In this document: positions 10,801-24,180 of the stretch, one piece after another
Position numbering within the stretch: position 1 is the first letter of the stretch
Layout of the letters: every line of letters begins with the position of its first letter
Source: Saccoglossus kowalevskii
Taxonomy: Eukaryota > Hemichordata > Enteropneusta > Harrimaniidae
DNA: 31,186 nt
NCBI RefSeq assembly: GCF_000003605.2
Contig: NW_003141762.1
Location: 1 to 31,186 of the forward strand
Reading direction: 5' to 3'
Program-made: the position numbers and the translations under genes
The notes under the pieces: generated by a model
The model's input: the letters and a program-made list of their open reading frames with translations, nothing else
Database searches by the model: none
What the model was told of the DNA's origin: nothing

Positions 10801-13190
10801 TCTGCACCAGTCTTTTTCTACTCACTCTGATATGTCTGCACCAGTCTATTTCTACTCACTTTGATATGTCTACACCAGTCTGTTTCTACTCACTTTGATA
10901 TGTCTACACCAGTCTGTTTCCACTCACTTTGATATGTCTACACCAGTCTGTTTCTACTCACTTTGATATGTCTACACCAGTCTGTTTCCACTCACTTTGA
11001 TATGTCTACACCAGTCTGTTTCTACTCACTTTGATATGTCTACACCAGTCTATTTCCACTCACTTTGAGATGTCTACACCAGGCTATTTCCACTCACTTT
11101 GATATGACTACACCAGCCTGTTTTTACTCACTTTTATATGTCTACACCAGTCTGTTTCTACTCACTTTGATATGTCTACACCAGTTTGTTTCCACTCACT
11201 TTGATATGTCTACACCAGTCTATTTCCACTAACTTTAATATGTCTACACCAGTCTATTTCTAGTCACTTTGATATGTCTACACCAGTCTATTTCTACTCA
11301 CTTTGATATGTCTACACAAGTCTGTTTCTACTCACTTTGATATGTCTGCACCAGTCTTTTTCTACTCACTCTGATATGTCTGCACCAGTCTATTTCCACT
11401 CACTTTGATATGTCTACACCAGTCTATTTCTACTCACTTTGATATGTCTACACAAGTCTGTTTGTACTCACTTTGATATGTATGCACCAGTCTTTTTCTA
11501 CTCACTATGATATGTATGCACCAGTCTATTTCTACTCACTTTGATATGTCTACACCAGTCTGTTTCTACTCACTTTGATATGTCTACACCAGTCTGTTTC
11601 CACTCACTTTGATATGTCTACACCAGTCTGTTTCTACTCACTTTGATATGTCTACACCAGTCTGTTTCCACTCACTTTGATATGTCTACACCAGTCTGTT
11701 TCTACTCACTTTGATATGTTTACACCAGTCTGTTTCTACTCACTTTGATATGTCTACACCAGTCTATTTCCACTCACTTTGAGATGTCTACACCAGGCTA
11801 TTTCCACTCACTTTGATATGACTACACCAGCCTGTTTTTACTCACTTTTATATGTCTACACTAGTCTGTTTCTACTCACTTTGATATGTCTACACCAGTT
11901 TGTTTCCTCTCACTTTGATATGTCTACACCAGTCTATTTCCACTAACTTTAATATGTCTACACCAGTCTATTTCTAGTCACTTTGATATGTCTACACCAG
12001 TCTATTTCTACTCACTTTGATATGTCTACACCAGTCTGTTTCCACTCACTTTGATATGTCTACACCAGTCTGTTTCTACTCACTTTGATATGTTTACACC
12101 AGTCTGTTTCTACTCACTTTGATATGTCTACACCAGTCTATTTCCACTCACTTTGAGATGTCTACACCAGGCTATTTCCACTCACTTTGATATGACTACA
12201 CCAGCCTGTTTTTACTCACTTTTATATGTCTACACCAGTCTGTTTCTACTCACTTTGATATGTCTACACCAGTTTGTTTCCACTCACTTTGATATGTCTA
12301 CACCAGTCTATTTCCACTAACTTTAATATGTCTACACCAGTCTATTTCTAGTCACTTTGATATGTCTACACCAGTCTATTTCTACTCACTTTGATATGTC
12401 TACAAAAGTCTGTTTCTACTCACTTTGATATGTCTGCACCAGTCTTTTTCTACTCACTCTGATATGTCTGCACCAGTCTATTTCCACTCACTTTGATATG
12501 TCTACACCAGTCTGTTTCCACTCACTTTGATATGTCTACACCAGTCTATTTCCACTCACTTTGATATGTCTACACCAGTCTGTTTCCACTCACTTTGATA
12601 TGTCTACACCAGTCTGTTTCTACTCACTTTAATGTGTCTACACCAGTTTGTTTCCACTCACTTTGATATGTCTACACCAGTCTATTTCCACTAACTTTAA
12701 TATGTCTACACCAGTCTATCTCTAGTCACTTTGATATGTCTACACCAGTCTATTTCTACTCACTTTGATATGTCTACACAAGTCTGTTTCTACTCACTTT
12801 GATATGTCTGCACCAGTCTTTTTCTACTCACTCTGATATGTCTGCACCAGTCTATTTCCACTCACTTTGATATGTCTACACCAGTCTATTTCTACTCACT
12901 TTGATATGTCTACACAAGTCTGTTTCTACTCACTTTGATATGTCTGCACCAGTCTTTTTCTACTCACTCTGATATGTCTGCACCAGTCTATTTCTACTCA
13001 CTTTGATATGTCTACACCAGTCTGTTTCTACTCACTTTGATATGTCTACACCAGTCTGTTTCCACTCACTTTGATATGTCTACACCAGTCTGTTTCTACT
13101 CACTTTGATATGTCTACACCAGTCTGTTTCCACTCACTTTGATATGTCTACACCAGTCTGTTTCTACTCACTTTGATATGTTTACACCAG
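7841..13190 (+). repeat. Dense cassette G higher-order repeat domain
   Basis: GAGATG markers lie at 7871, 8585, 9673, 10013, 11067, 11781 and 12155, giving spacings of 714, 1088, 340, 1054, 714 and 374 bp: 21, 32, 10, 31, 21 and 11 units. No length-variant unit occurs here. The long unit appears at 8585-9672, 10013-11066 and, cut short, from 12155. A 2108-bp (62-unit) relation joins about 9.6-9.96 kb to 11.7-12.07 kb, including a rare CACTAGTC after TTTTATATGTCTA (9741 and 11849). It becomes 2142 bp after an extra TTTACACC unit in the second copy (10013 to 12155, 10549 to 12691). Confidence 0.85.
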
Positions 13191-13858
13191 TCTATTTCTA
13201 GTCACTTTGATATGTCTACACCAGTCTATTTCTACTCACTTTGATATGTCTACACAAGTCTGTTTCTACTCACTTTGATATGTCTGCACCAGTCTTTTTC
13301 TACTCACTCTGATATGTCTGCACCAGTCTATTTCCACTCACTCTGATATGTCTACACCAGTCTGTTTCCACTCACTTTGATATGTCTACACCAGTCTATT
13401 TCCACTCACTTTGATATGTCTACACCAGTCTGTTTCCACTCACTTTGATATGTCTACACCAGTCTGTTTCTACTCACTTTAATATGTCTACACCAGTCTG
13501 TTTCCACTCACTTTGATATTACTACACCAGTCTATTTCCACTCACTTTCATATGTCTACACCAGTCTGTTTCTACTCACTTTGATATGTCTACACAAGTC
13601 TGTTTCTACTCACTTTGATATGTCTACACCAGTCTATTTCCACTCACTTTGATATATCTACACCAGTCTGTTTCCACTCACTTTGATATGTCTACTCCAG
13701 TCTGTTTCTAGTCACTTTGATATGTCTACACCAGTCTGTTTCCACTCATTTTGAAATTACTACACCAGTCTATTTCCACTCACTTTGATATGTCTACACC
13801 AGTCTATTTCCACTCACTTTGATATGTCTACACCAGTCTGTTTCTACTCACTTTGATA

Positions 13859-13930
13859 TGTCTACACCAGTCTATTATTTTTAGTCACTTTGATATGTCT
13901 ACACCAGTCTATTTTTTACTCACTTTGATA
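13859..13930 (+). repeat. 37/35-bp pair at entry to the central cassette P domain
   Basis: A 37-bp CTATTATTTTTAG unit (13859-13895) is followed by a 35-bp CTATTTTTTA unit (13896-13930) and a shortened cassette P. It is the first length-variant pair after 7.4 kb of almost pure 34-bp register. From here to about 22.4 kb, CTCTTTCTA, CAGCCTG, CACTAGTC and CACTAATC variants are common, and no CTAACTTT unit is present. Confidence 0.8.
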
Positions 13931-13981
13931 TGTCTACACCAGTCTATTTCCATTCACTTTAATATGTCTGCACCAGTCTAT

Positions 13982-14925
13982 TTCTACTCACTTTGATATG
14001 TCTACACCAGTCTGTTTCTACTTACTTTGATATGTCTACACCAGTCTATTTCCATTCACTATAATATGTCTGCACCAGTCTATTTCTACTCACTTTGATA
14101 TGTCTACACCAGTCTGTTTCTACTCACTTTAATATGTCTACACCAGTCTGTTTCCACTCACTTTGATATGTCTACACCAGTCTGTTTCTACTCACTTTGA
14201 TATGTCTACACCAGTCTGTTTCTACTCACTTTGATATGTCTACACCAGTCTGTTTCCACTCACTTTGATATGTCTACACCAGTCTATTTCCACTCACTTT
14301 GATGTCTACACCAGTCTGTTTCTACTCACCTTGATATGTCTACACCAGTCTGTTTCTACTCACTTTGATATGTCTACACCAGTCTGTTTCTACTTACTTT
14401 GATATGTCTACACCAGTCTCTTTCCATTCACTTTGATATTACTACACCAGTCTATTTCCACTCACTTTGATATGTCTACACCAGTCTGTTTCTACTCACT
14501 TTGATATGTCTACACCAGTCTATTTCCATTCACTTTAATATGTCTGCACCAGTCTGTTTCTACTCACTTTGATATGTCTACACTAGTCTATTTCTACTCA
14601 CTTTGATATGTCTACACCAGTCTATTTCCACTCACTTTGATATGTCTACACCAGCCTGTTTCTACTCACTTTGATATGTCTACACCAGTCTATTTCCACT
14701 CACTTTGATATGTCTACACCAGTCTCTTTCTACTCACTTTGATATGTCTACACCAGTCTGTTTCTACTCACTTTGATATGTCTACACCAGTCTGTTTCCA
14801 CTCACTTTGATATGTCTACACTAATCTATTTCTACTCACTTTGATATGTCTACACCAGTCTATTTCCACTCACTTTGATATGTCTACACCAGTCTGTTTC
14901 TACTCACTTTGATATGTCTACACCA
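13982..14925 (+). repeat. About 0.94-kb block shared with 18647-19590
   Basis: Offset 4,665 bp. The most telling shared marker is a 32-bp unit made by loss of TA, giving CTTTGATGTCTAC (14301 and 18966), followed directly by a CACCTTGATATG unit. Both copies then have CTACTTAC, CTCTTTCCATTC, a GATATTAC junction, CACTAGTC, CAGCCTG and CACTAATC in the same order. Differences include AATATG at about 14131 against GATATG in the other copy. The match ends where the second copy has an extra CTATTTCCA unit. Confidence 0.8.
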
Positions 14926-15189
14926 GTCTCTTTCTACTCACTTTGATATGTCTACACCAGTCTATTTCTACTCACTTTGATATGTCTACACAAGTCTGTT
15001 TCTACTCACTTTGATATGTCTACACCAGTCTATTTCCACTCACTTTGATATGTCTACACCAGTCTATTTCCACTCACTTTGATATGTCTACACCAGTCTG
15101 TTTCCACTCACTTTGATATGTCTACACCAGTCTGTTTCCACTCACTTTAATGTCTACACCAGTCTGTTTCCACTCACTTTGATATTACT

Positions 15190-15678
15190 ACACCAGTCTA
15201 TTTCCACTCACTTTGATATGTCTACACCAGTCTGTTTCTACTCACTTTGATATGTCTACACAAGTCTGTTTCTACTCACTTTGATATGTCTACACCAGTC
15301 TATTTCCACTCACTTTGATATGTCTACACCAGTCTGTTTCCACTCACTTTGATATGTCTACTCCAGTCTGTTTCTAGTCACTTTGATATGTCTACACCAG
15401 TCTGTTTCCACTCACTTTGAAATTACTACACCAGTCTGTTTCTACTCACTTTGATATGTCTACACCAGTCTATTTCCACTCACTTTGATATGTCTACACC
15501 AGTCTATTTCCACTCACTTTGATATGTCTACACCAGTCTATTTCCACTCACTTTGATATGTCAACATCAGTCTGTTTCTACTCACTTTGATATGTCTACA
15601 CCAGCCTGTTTCTACTCACTTTGATATGTCTACACCAGTCTATTATTTTTAGTCACTTTGATATGTCTACACCAGTCT
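15190..15678 (+). repeat. About 0.49-kb block shared with 21970-22458
   Basis: Offset 6,780 bp, with no difference seen over the lines compared. Shared order: CACAAG, TCTACTCC with CTAGTCAC, TTGAAATTAC, three CTATTTCCA units, TCAACATCAG, CAGCCTG and the 37-bp unit (15627 and 22407). The copies part right after that unit: this copy goes on with a plain CTGTTTCTA unit, the other with the usual 35-bp unit. That makes 15627 the only 37-bp unit lacking its partner. Confidence 0.75.
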
Positions 15679-16239
15679 GTTTCTACTCACTTTGATATGT
15701 CTACACCAGTCTATTTCCATTCACTTTAATATGTCTGCACCAGTCTGTTTCTACTCACTTTGATATGTCTACACTAGTCTATTTCTACTCACTTTGATAT
15801 GTCTACACCAGTCTATTTCCACTCACTTTGATATGTCTACACCAGCCTGTTTCTACTCACTTTGATATGTCTACACCAGTCTATTTCCACTCACTTTGAT
15901 ATGTCTACACCAGTCTCTTTCTACTCACTTTGATATGTCTACACCAGCCTGTTTCTACTCACTTTGATATGTCTACACCAGTCTATTTCCACTCACTTTG
16001 ATATGTCTACACCAGTCTCTTTCTACTCACTTTGATATGTCTACACCAGTCTATTTCTACTCACTTTGATATGTCTACACAAGTCTGTTTCTACTCACTT
16101 TGATATGTCTGCACCAGTCTATTTCCACTCACTCTGATATGTCTACACCAGTCTATTTCCACTCACTTTGATATGTCTACACCAGTCTGTTTCTACTCAC
16201 TTTGATATGTCTACACCAGTCTATTTCCACTCACTTTGA

Positions 16240-16835
16240 TATGTCTACACCAGTCTCTTTCTACTCACTTTGATATGTCTACACCAGTCTATTTCTACTC
16301 ACTTTGATATGTCTACACAAGTCTGTTTCTACTCACTTTGATATGTCTGCACCAGTCTATTTCCACTCACTTTGATATGTCTACACCAGTCTGTTTCCAC
16401 TCACTTTGATATGTCTACACCAGTCTATTTCCGCTCACTTTGATATGTCTACACCAGTCTGTTTCCACTCACTTTGATATGTCTACACCAGTCTGTTTCC
16501 ACTCACTTTAATATGTCTACACCAGTCTGTTTCCACTCACTTTGATATTACTACACCAGTCTATTTCCACTCACTTTGATATGTCTACACCAGTCTGTTT
16601 CTACTCACTTTGATATGTCTACACAAGTCTGTTTCTACTCACTTTGATATGTCTACACCAGTCTATTTCCACTCACTTTGATATGTCTACACCAGTCTGT
16701 TTCCACTCACTTTGATATGTCTACTCCAGTCTGTTTCTAGTCACTTTGATATGTCTACACCAGTCTGTTTCCACTCACTTTGAAATTACTACACCAGTCT
16801 ATTTCCACTCACTTTGATATGTCTACACCAGTCTA
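16240..16835 (+). repeat. About 0.6-kb block shared with 27215-27810
   Basis: Offset 10,975 bp. Both start near a CTCTTTCTA unit, continue through CACAAG and TCTGCACC units to CCGCTC (16431 and 27406), then an AATATG unit, a GATATTAC junction, TCTACTCC with CTAGTCAC, and TTGAAATTAC. The match is broken in the other copy at about 27811 by a single inserted base (CTAGTTTCC). Confidence 0.75.
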
Positions 16836-17640
16836 TTTCCACTCACTTTGATATGTCAACATCAGTCTGTTTCCACTCACTTTGATATGTCTACACCAGT
16901 CTGTTTCTACTCACTTTGATATGTCTACACCAGTCTATTATTTTTAGTCACTTTGATATGTCTACACCAGTCTATTTTTTACTCACTTTGATATGTCTAC
17001 ACCAGTCTATTTCCATTCACTTTAATATGTCTACACCAGTCTATTTCTACTCACTTTGATATGTCTACACCAGTCTGTTTCTACTCACTTTGATATGTCT
17101 ACACCAGTCTATTTCCACTCACTTTGATATGTCTACACCAGTCTGTTTCTACTCACTTTGATATGTCTACACCAGTCTGTTTCTACTTACTTTGATATGT
17201 CTACACCAGTCTATTTCCATTCACTATAATATGTCTGCACCAGTCTATTTCTACTCACTTTGATATGTCTACACCAGTCTGTTTCTACTCACTTTGATAT
17301 GTCTACACCAGTCTGTTTCCACTCACTTTGATATGTCTACACCAGTCTGTTTCTACTCACTTTGATATGTCTACACCAGTCTATTATTTTTAGTCACTTT
17401 GATATGTCTACACCAGTCTATTTTTTAGTCACTTTGATATGTCTACACCAGTCTATTTCCATTCACTTTAATATGTCTGCACCAGTCTATTTCTACTCAC
17501 TTTGATATGTCTACACCAGTCTGTTTCTACTCACTTTGATATGTCTACACCAGTCTATTTCCACTCACTTTGATATGTCTACACCAGTCTGTTTCTACTC
17601 ACTTTGATATGTCTACACCAGTCTGTTTCTACTTACTTTG

Positions 17641-18385
17641 ATATGTCTACACCAGTCTATTTCCATTCACTATAATATGTCTGCACCAGTCTATTTCTAC
17701 TCACTTTGATATGTCTACACCAGTCTGTTTCTACTCACTTTGATATGTCTACACCAGTCTGTTTCCACTCACTTTGATATGTCTACACCAGTCTGTTTCT
17801 ACTCACTTTGATATGTCTACACCAGTCTATTTCTACTCACTTTGATATGTCTACACCAGTCTATTTCCACTCACTTTGATATGTCTACACCAGTCTGTTT
17901 CTACTCACCTTGATATGTCTACACCAGTCTGTTTCTACTCACTTTGATATGTCTACACCAGTCTGTTTCTACTTACTTTGATATGTCTACACCAGTCTCT
18001 TTCCATTCACTTTGATATTACTACACCAGTCTATTTCCACTCACTTTGATATGTCTACACCAGTCTGTTTCTACTCACTTTGGTATGTCTACACCAGTCT
18101 ATTTCCATTCACTTTAATTTGTCTGCACCAGTCTGTTTCTACTCACTTTGATATGTCTACACTAGTCTATTTCTACTCACTTTGATATGTCTACACCAGT
18201 CTATTTCCACTCACTTTGATATGTCTACACCAGCCTGTTTCTACTCACTTTGATATGTCTACACCAGTCTATTTCCACTCACTTTGATATGTCTACACCA
18301 GTCTCTTTCTACTCACTTTGATATGTCTACACCAGCCTGTTTCTACTCACTTTGATATGTCTACACCAGTCTATTTCCACTCACT
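17641..18385 (+). repeat. About 0.75-kb block shared with 20636-21380
   Basis: Offset 2,995 bp. Both copies carry two rare changes found only here: TTTGGTATG (18081 and 21076) and TTTAATTTGTCTGC just after it. They also share a CACCTTGATATG unit, CTACTTAC and CTCTTTCCATTC. Differences seen are TATAATA against TTTAATA near the start and CAGCCTG against CAGTCTG near 18336. Confidence 0.8.
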
Positions 18386-20565
18386 TTGATATGTCTACAC
18401 CAGTCTCTTTCTACTCACTTTGATATGTCTACACCAGTCTATTTCTACTCACTTTGATATGTCTACACAAGTCTGTTTCTACTCACTTTGATATGTCTGC
18501 ACCAGTCTATTTCCACTCACTTTAATATGTCTACACCAGTCTATTTCCACTCACTTTGATATGTCTACACCAGTCTGTTTCTACTCACTTTGATATGTCT
18601 ACACCAGTCTATTTCTACTCACTTTGATATGTCTACACCAGTCTGTTTCTACTCACTTTGATATGTCTACACCAGTCTGTTTCTACTTACTTTGATATGT
18701 CTACACCAGTCTATTTCCATTCACTATAATATGTCTGCACCAGTCTATTTCTACTCACTTTGATATGTCTACACCAGTCTGTTTCTACTCACTTTGATAT
18801 GTCTACACCAGTCTGTTTCCACTCACTTTGATATGTCTACACCAGTCTGTTTCTACTCACTTTGATATGTCTACACCAGTCTGTTTCTACTCACTTTGAT
18901 ATGTCTACACCAGTCTGTTTCCACTCACTTTGATATGTCTACACCAGTCTATTTCCACTCACTTTGATGTCTACACCAGTCTGTTTCTACTCACCTTGAT
19001 ATGTCTACACCAGTCTGTTTCTACTCACTTTGATATGTCTACACCAGTCTGTTTCTACTTACTTTGATATGTCTACACCAGTCTCTTTCCATTCACTTTG
19101 ATATTACTACACCAGTCTATTTCCACTCACTTTGATATGTCTACACCAGTCTGTTTCTACTCACTTTGATATGTCTACACCAGTCTATTTCCATTCACTT
19201 TAATATGTCTGCACCAGTCTGTTTCTACTCACTTTGATATGTCTACACTAGTCTATTTCTACTCACTTTGATATGTCTACACCAGTCTATTTCCACTCAC
19301 TTTGATATGTCTACACCAGCCTGTTTCTACTCACTTTGATATGTCTACACCAGTCTATTTCCACTCACTTTGATATGTCTACACCAGTCTCTTTCTACTC
19401 ACTTTGATATGTCTACACCAGTCTGTTTCTACTCACTTTGATATGTCTACACCAGTCTGTTTCCACTCACTTTGATATGTCTACACTAATCTATTTCTAC
19501 TCACTTTGATATGTCTACACCAGTCTATTTCCACTCACTTTGATATGTCTACACCAGTCTGTTTCTACTCACTTTGATATGTCTACACCAGTCTATTTCC
19601 ACTCACTTTGATATGTCTACACCAGTCTCTTTCTACTCACTTTGATATGTCTACACCAGTCTATTTCTACTCACTTTGATATGTCTACACAAGTCTGTTT
19701 CTACTCACTTTGATATGTCTGCACCAGTCTATTTCCACTCACTCTGATATGTCTACACCAGTCTATTTCCACTCACTTTGATATGTCTACACCAGTCTGT
19801 TTCTACTCACTTTGATATGTCTACACCAGTCTATTTCCACTCACTTTGATATGTCTACACCAGTCTCTTTCTACTCACTTTGATATGTCTACACCAGTCT
19901 ATTTCTACTCACTTTGATATGTCTACACAAGTCTGTTTCTACTCACTTTGATATGTCTGCACCAGTCTTTTTCTACTCACTCTGATATGTCTGCACCAGT
20001 CTATTTCCACTCACTTTGATATGTCTACACCAGTCTGTTTCCACTCACTTTGATATGTCTACACCAGTCTATTTCCACTCACTTTGATATGTCTACACCA
20101 GTCTGTTTCCACTCACTTTGATATGTCTACACCAGTCTGTTTCCACTCACTTTAATATGTCTACACCAGTCTGTTTCCACTCACTTTGATATTACTACAC
20201 CAGTCTATTTCCACTCACTTTGATATGTCTACACCAGTCTGTTTCTACTCACTTTGATATGTCTACACAAGTCTGTTTCTACTCACTTTGATATGTCTAC
20301 ACCAGTCTATTTCCACTCACTTTGATATGTCTACACCAGTCTGTTTCCACTCACTTTGATATGTCTACTCCAGTCTGTTTCTAGTCACTTTGATATGTCT
20401 ACAGCAGTCTGTTTCCGCTCACTTTGAAATTACTACACCAGTCTATTTCCACTCACTTTGATATGTCTACACCAGTCTATTTCCACTCACTTTGATATGT
20501 CAACATCAGTCTGTTTCTACTCACTTTGATATGTCTACACCAGTCTGTTTCTACTCACTTTGATA

Positions 20566-20638
20566 TGTCTACACCAGTCTATTATTTTTAGTCACTTTGA
20601 TATGTCTACACCAGTCTATTTTTTTACTCACTTTGATA
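20566..20638 (+). repeat. 37-bp unit plus 36-bp T-tract unit
   Basis: The 37-bp unit spans 20566-20602. Its partner at 20603-20638 has seven T after CTA rather than six, making it 36 bp instead of 35. This fits one-base slippage in a T run. The following CCATTCACTTTAATA and TCTGCACC units are as in other cassette P copies. Confidence 0.75.
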
Positions 20639-22316
20639 TGTCTACACCAGTCTATTTCCATTCACTTTAATATGTCTGCACCAGTCTATTTCTACTCACT
20701 TTGATATGTCTACACCAGTCTGTTTCTACTCACTTTGATATGTCTACACCAGTCTGTTTCCACTCACTTTGATATGTCTACACCAGTCTGTTTCTACTCA
20801 CTTTGATATGTCTACACCAGTCTATTTCTACTCACTTTGATATGTCTACACCAGTCTATTTCCACTCACTTTGATATGTCTACACCAGTCTGTTTCTACT
20901 CACCTTGATATGTCTACACCAGTCTGTTTCTACTCACTTTGATATGTCTACACCAGTCTGTTTCTACTTACTTTGATATGTCTACACCAGTCTCTTTCCA
21001 TTCACTTTGATATTACTACACCAGTCTATTTCCACTCACTTTGATATGTCTACACCAGTCTGTTTCTACTCACTTTGGTATGTCTACACCAGTCTATTTC
21101 CATTCACTTTAATTTGTCTGCACCAGTCTGTTTCTACTCACTTTGATATGTCTACACTAGTCTATTTCTACTCACTTTGATATGTCTACACCAGTCTATT
21201 TCCACTCACTTTGATATGTCTACACCAGCCTGTTTCTACTCACTTTGATATGTCTACACCAGTCTATTTCCACTCACTTTGATATGTCTACACCAGTCTC
21301 TTTCTACTCACTTTGATATGTCTACACCAGTCTGTTTCTACTCACTTTGATATGTCTACACCAGTCTATTTCCACTCACTTTAATATGTCTGCACCAGTC
21401 TGTTTCTACTCACTTTGATATGTCTACACTAGTCTATTTCTACTCACTTTGATATGTCTACACCAGCCTGTTTCTACTCACTTTGATATGTCTACACCAG
21501 TCTATTTCCACTCACTTTGATATGTCTACACCAGTCTCTTTCTACTCACTTTGATATTTCTACACCAGTCTGTTTCTACTCACTTTGATATGTCTACACA
21601 AGTCTGTTTCTACTCACTTTGATATGTCTACACCAGTCTCTTTCTACTCACTTTGATATTTCTACACCAGTCTGTTTCTACTCACTTTGATATGTCTACA
21701 CCAGTCTCTTTCTACTCACTTTGATATGTCTACACCAGTCTATTTCTACTCACTTTGATATGTCTACACAAGTCTGTTTCTACTCACTTTGATATGTCTG
21801 CACCAGTCTATTTCCACTCACTCTGATATGTCTACACCAGTCTATTTCCACTCACTTTGATATGTCTACACCAGTCTGTTTCTACTCACTTTGATATGTC
21901 TACACCAGTCTATTTCCACTCACTTTGATATGTCTACACCAGTCTGTTTCTACTTACTTTGATATGTCAACACCAGTCTATTTCCACTCACTTTGATATG
22001 TCTACACCAGTCTGTTTCTACTCACTTTGATATGTCTACACAAGTCTGTTTCTACTCACTTTGATATGTCTACACCAGTCTATTTCCACTCACTTTGATA
22101 TGTCTACACCAGTCTGTTTCCACTCACTTTGATATGTCTACTCCAGTCTGTTTCTAGTCACTTTGATATGTCTACACCAGTCTGTTTCCACTCACTTTGA
22201 AATTACTACACCAGTCTGTTTCTACTCACTTTGATATGTCTACACCAGTCTATTTCCACTCACTTTGATATGTCTACACCAGTCTATTTCCACTCACTTT
22301 GATATGTCTACACCAG

Positions 22317-24180
22317 TCTATTTCCACTCACTTTGATATGTCAACATCAGTCTGTTTCTACTCACTTTGATATGTCTACACCAGCCTGTTTCTACTCACT
22401 TTGATATGTCTACACCAGTCTATTATTTTTAGTCACTTTGATATGTCTACACCAGTCTATTTTTTACTCACTTTGATATGTCTACACCAGTCTATTTCCA
22501 TTCACTTTAATATGTCTGCACCAGTCTATTTCTACTCACTTTGATATGTCTACACCAGTCTGTTTCTACTCACTTTGATATGTCTACACCAGTCTATTTC
22601 CACTCACTTTGATATGTCTACACCAGTCTGTTTCTACTCACTTTGATATGTCTACACCAGTCTGTTTCTACTCACTTTGATATGTCTACACCAGTCTGTT
22701 TCTACTTACTTTGATATGTCTACACCAGTCTATTTCCATTCACTATAATATGTCTGCACCAGTCTATTTCTACTCACTTTGATATGTCTACACCAGTCTG
22801 TTTCTACTCACTTTGATATGTCTACACCAGTTTGTTTCCACTCACTTTGATATGTCTACACCAGTCTATTTCCACTAACTTTAATATGTCTACACCAGTC
22901 TATTTCTAGTCACTTTGATATGTCTACACCAGTCTATTTCTACTCACTTTGATATGTCTACACAAGTCTGTTTCTACTCACTTTGATATGTCTGCACCAG
23001 TCTTTTTCTACTCACTCTGATATGTCTGCACCAGTCTATTTCCACTCACTTTGATATGTCTACACCAGTCTGTTTCCACTCACTTTGATATGTCTACACC
23101 AGTCTATTTCCACTCACTTTGATATGTCTACACCAGTCTGTTTCCACTCACTTTGATATGTCTACACCAGTCTGTTTCTACTCACTTTAATATGTCTACA
23201 CCAGTCTGTTTCCACTCACTTTGATATGTCAACATCAGTCTGTTTCTACTCACTTTGATATGTCTACACCAGCCTGTTTCTACTCACTTTGATATGTCTA
23301 CACCAGTCTATTATTTTTAGTCACTTTGATATGTCTACACCAGTCTATTTTTTACTCACTTTGATATGTCTACACCAGTCTATTTCCATTCACTTTAATA
23401 TGTCTGCACCAGTCTATTTCTACTCACTTTGATATGTCTACACCAGTCTGTTTCTACTCACTTTGATATGTCTACACCAGTCTATTTCCACTCACTTTGA
23501 TATGTCTACACCAGTCTGTTTCTACTCACTTTGATATGTCTACACCAGTCTGTTTCTACTCACTTTGATATGTCTACACCAGTCTGTTTCTACTTACTTT
23601 GATATGTCTACACCAGTCTATTTCCATTCACTATAATATGTCTGCACCAGTCTATTTCTACTCACTTTGATATGTCTACACCAGTCTGTTTCTACTCACT
23701 TTGATATGTCTACACCAGTCTGTTTCCACTCACTTTGATATGTCTACACCAGTCTGTTTCTACTCACTTTGATATGTCTACACCAGTTTGTTTCCACTCA
23801 CTTTGATATGTCTACACCAGTCTATTTCCACTAACTTTAATATGTCTACACCAGTCTATTTCTAGTCACTTTGATATGTCTACACCAGTCTATTTCTACT
23901 CACTTTGATATGTCTACACAAGTCTGTTTCTACTCACTTTGATATGTCTGCACCAGTCTTTTTCTACTCACTCTGATATGTCTGCACCAGTCTATTTCCA
24001 CTCACTTTGATATGTCTACACCAGTCTGTTTCCACTCACTTTGATATGTCTACACCAGTCTATTTCCACTCACTTTGATATGTCTACACCAGTCTGTTTC
24101 CACTCACTTTGATATGTCTACACCAGTCTGTTTCTACTCACTTTAATATGTCTACACCAGTCTGTTTCCACTCACTTTGA
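22317..24180 (+). repeat. Tandem pair of about 888-956 bp higher-order units
   Basis: TCAACATCAG, CAGCCTG, the 37/35-bp pair and the rest of cassette P recur at 888 bp (37-bp units at 22407 and 23295; 26 units including one 37 and one 35). The second copy then has two additional units before the CAGTTTG, CTAACTTTAATA, CTAGTCAC trio (22819 and 23775), so later markers are 956 bp apart. Both copies end in CTGTTTCCA/CTATTTCCA alternation. This joins cassettes P and G into one compound repeat. Confidence 0.8.
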
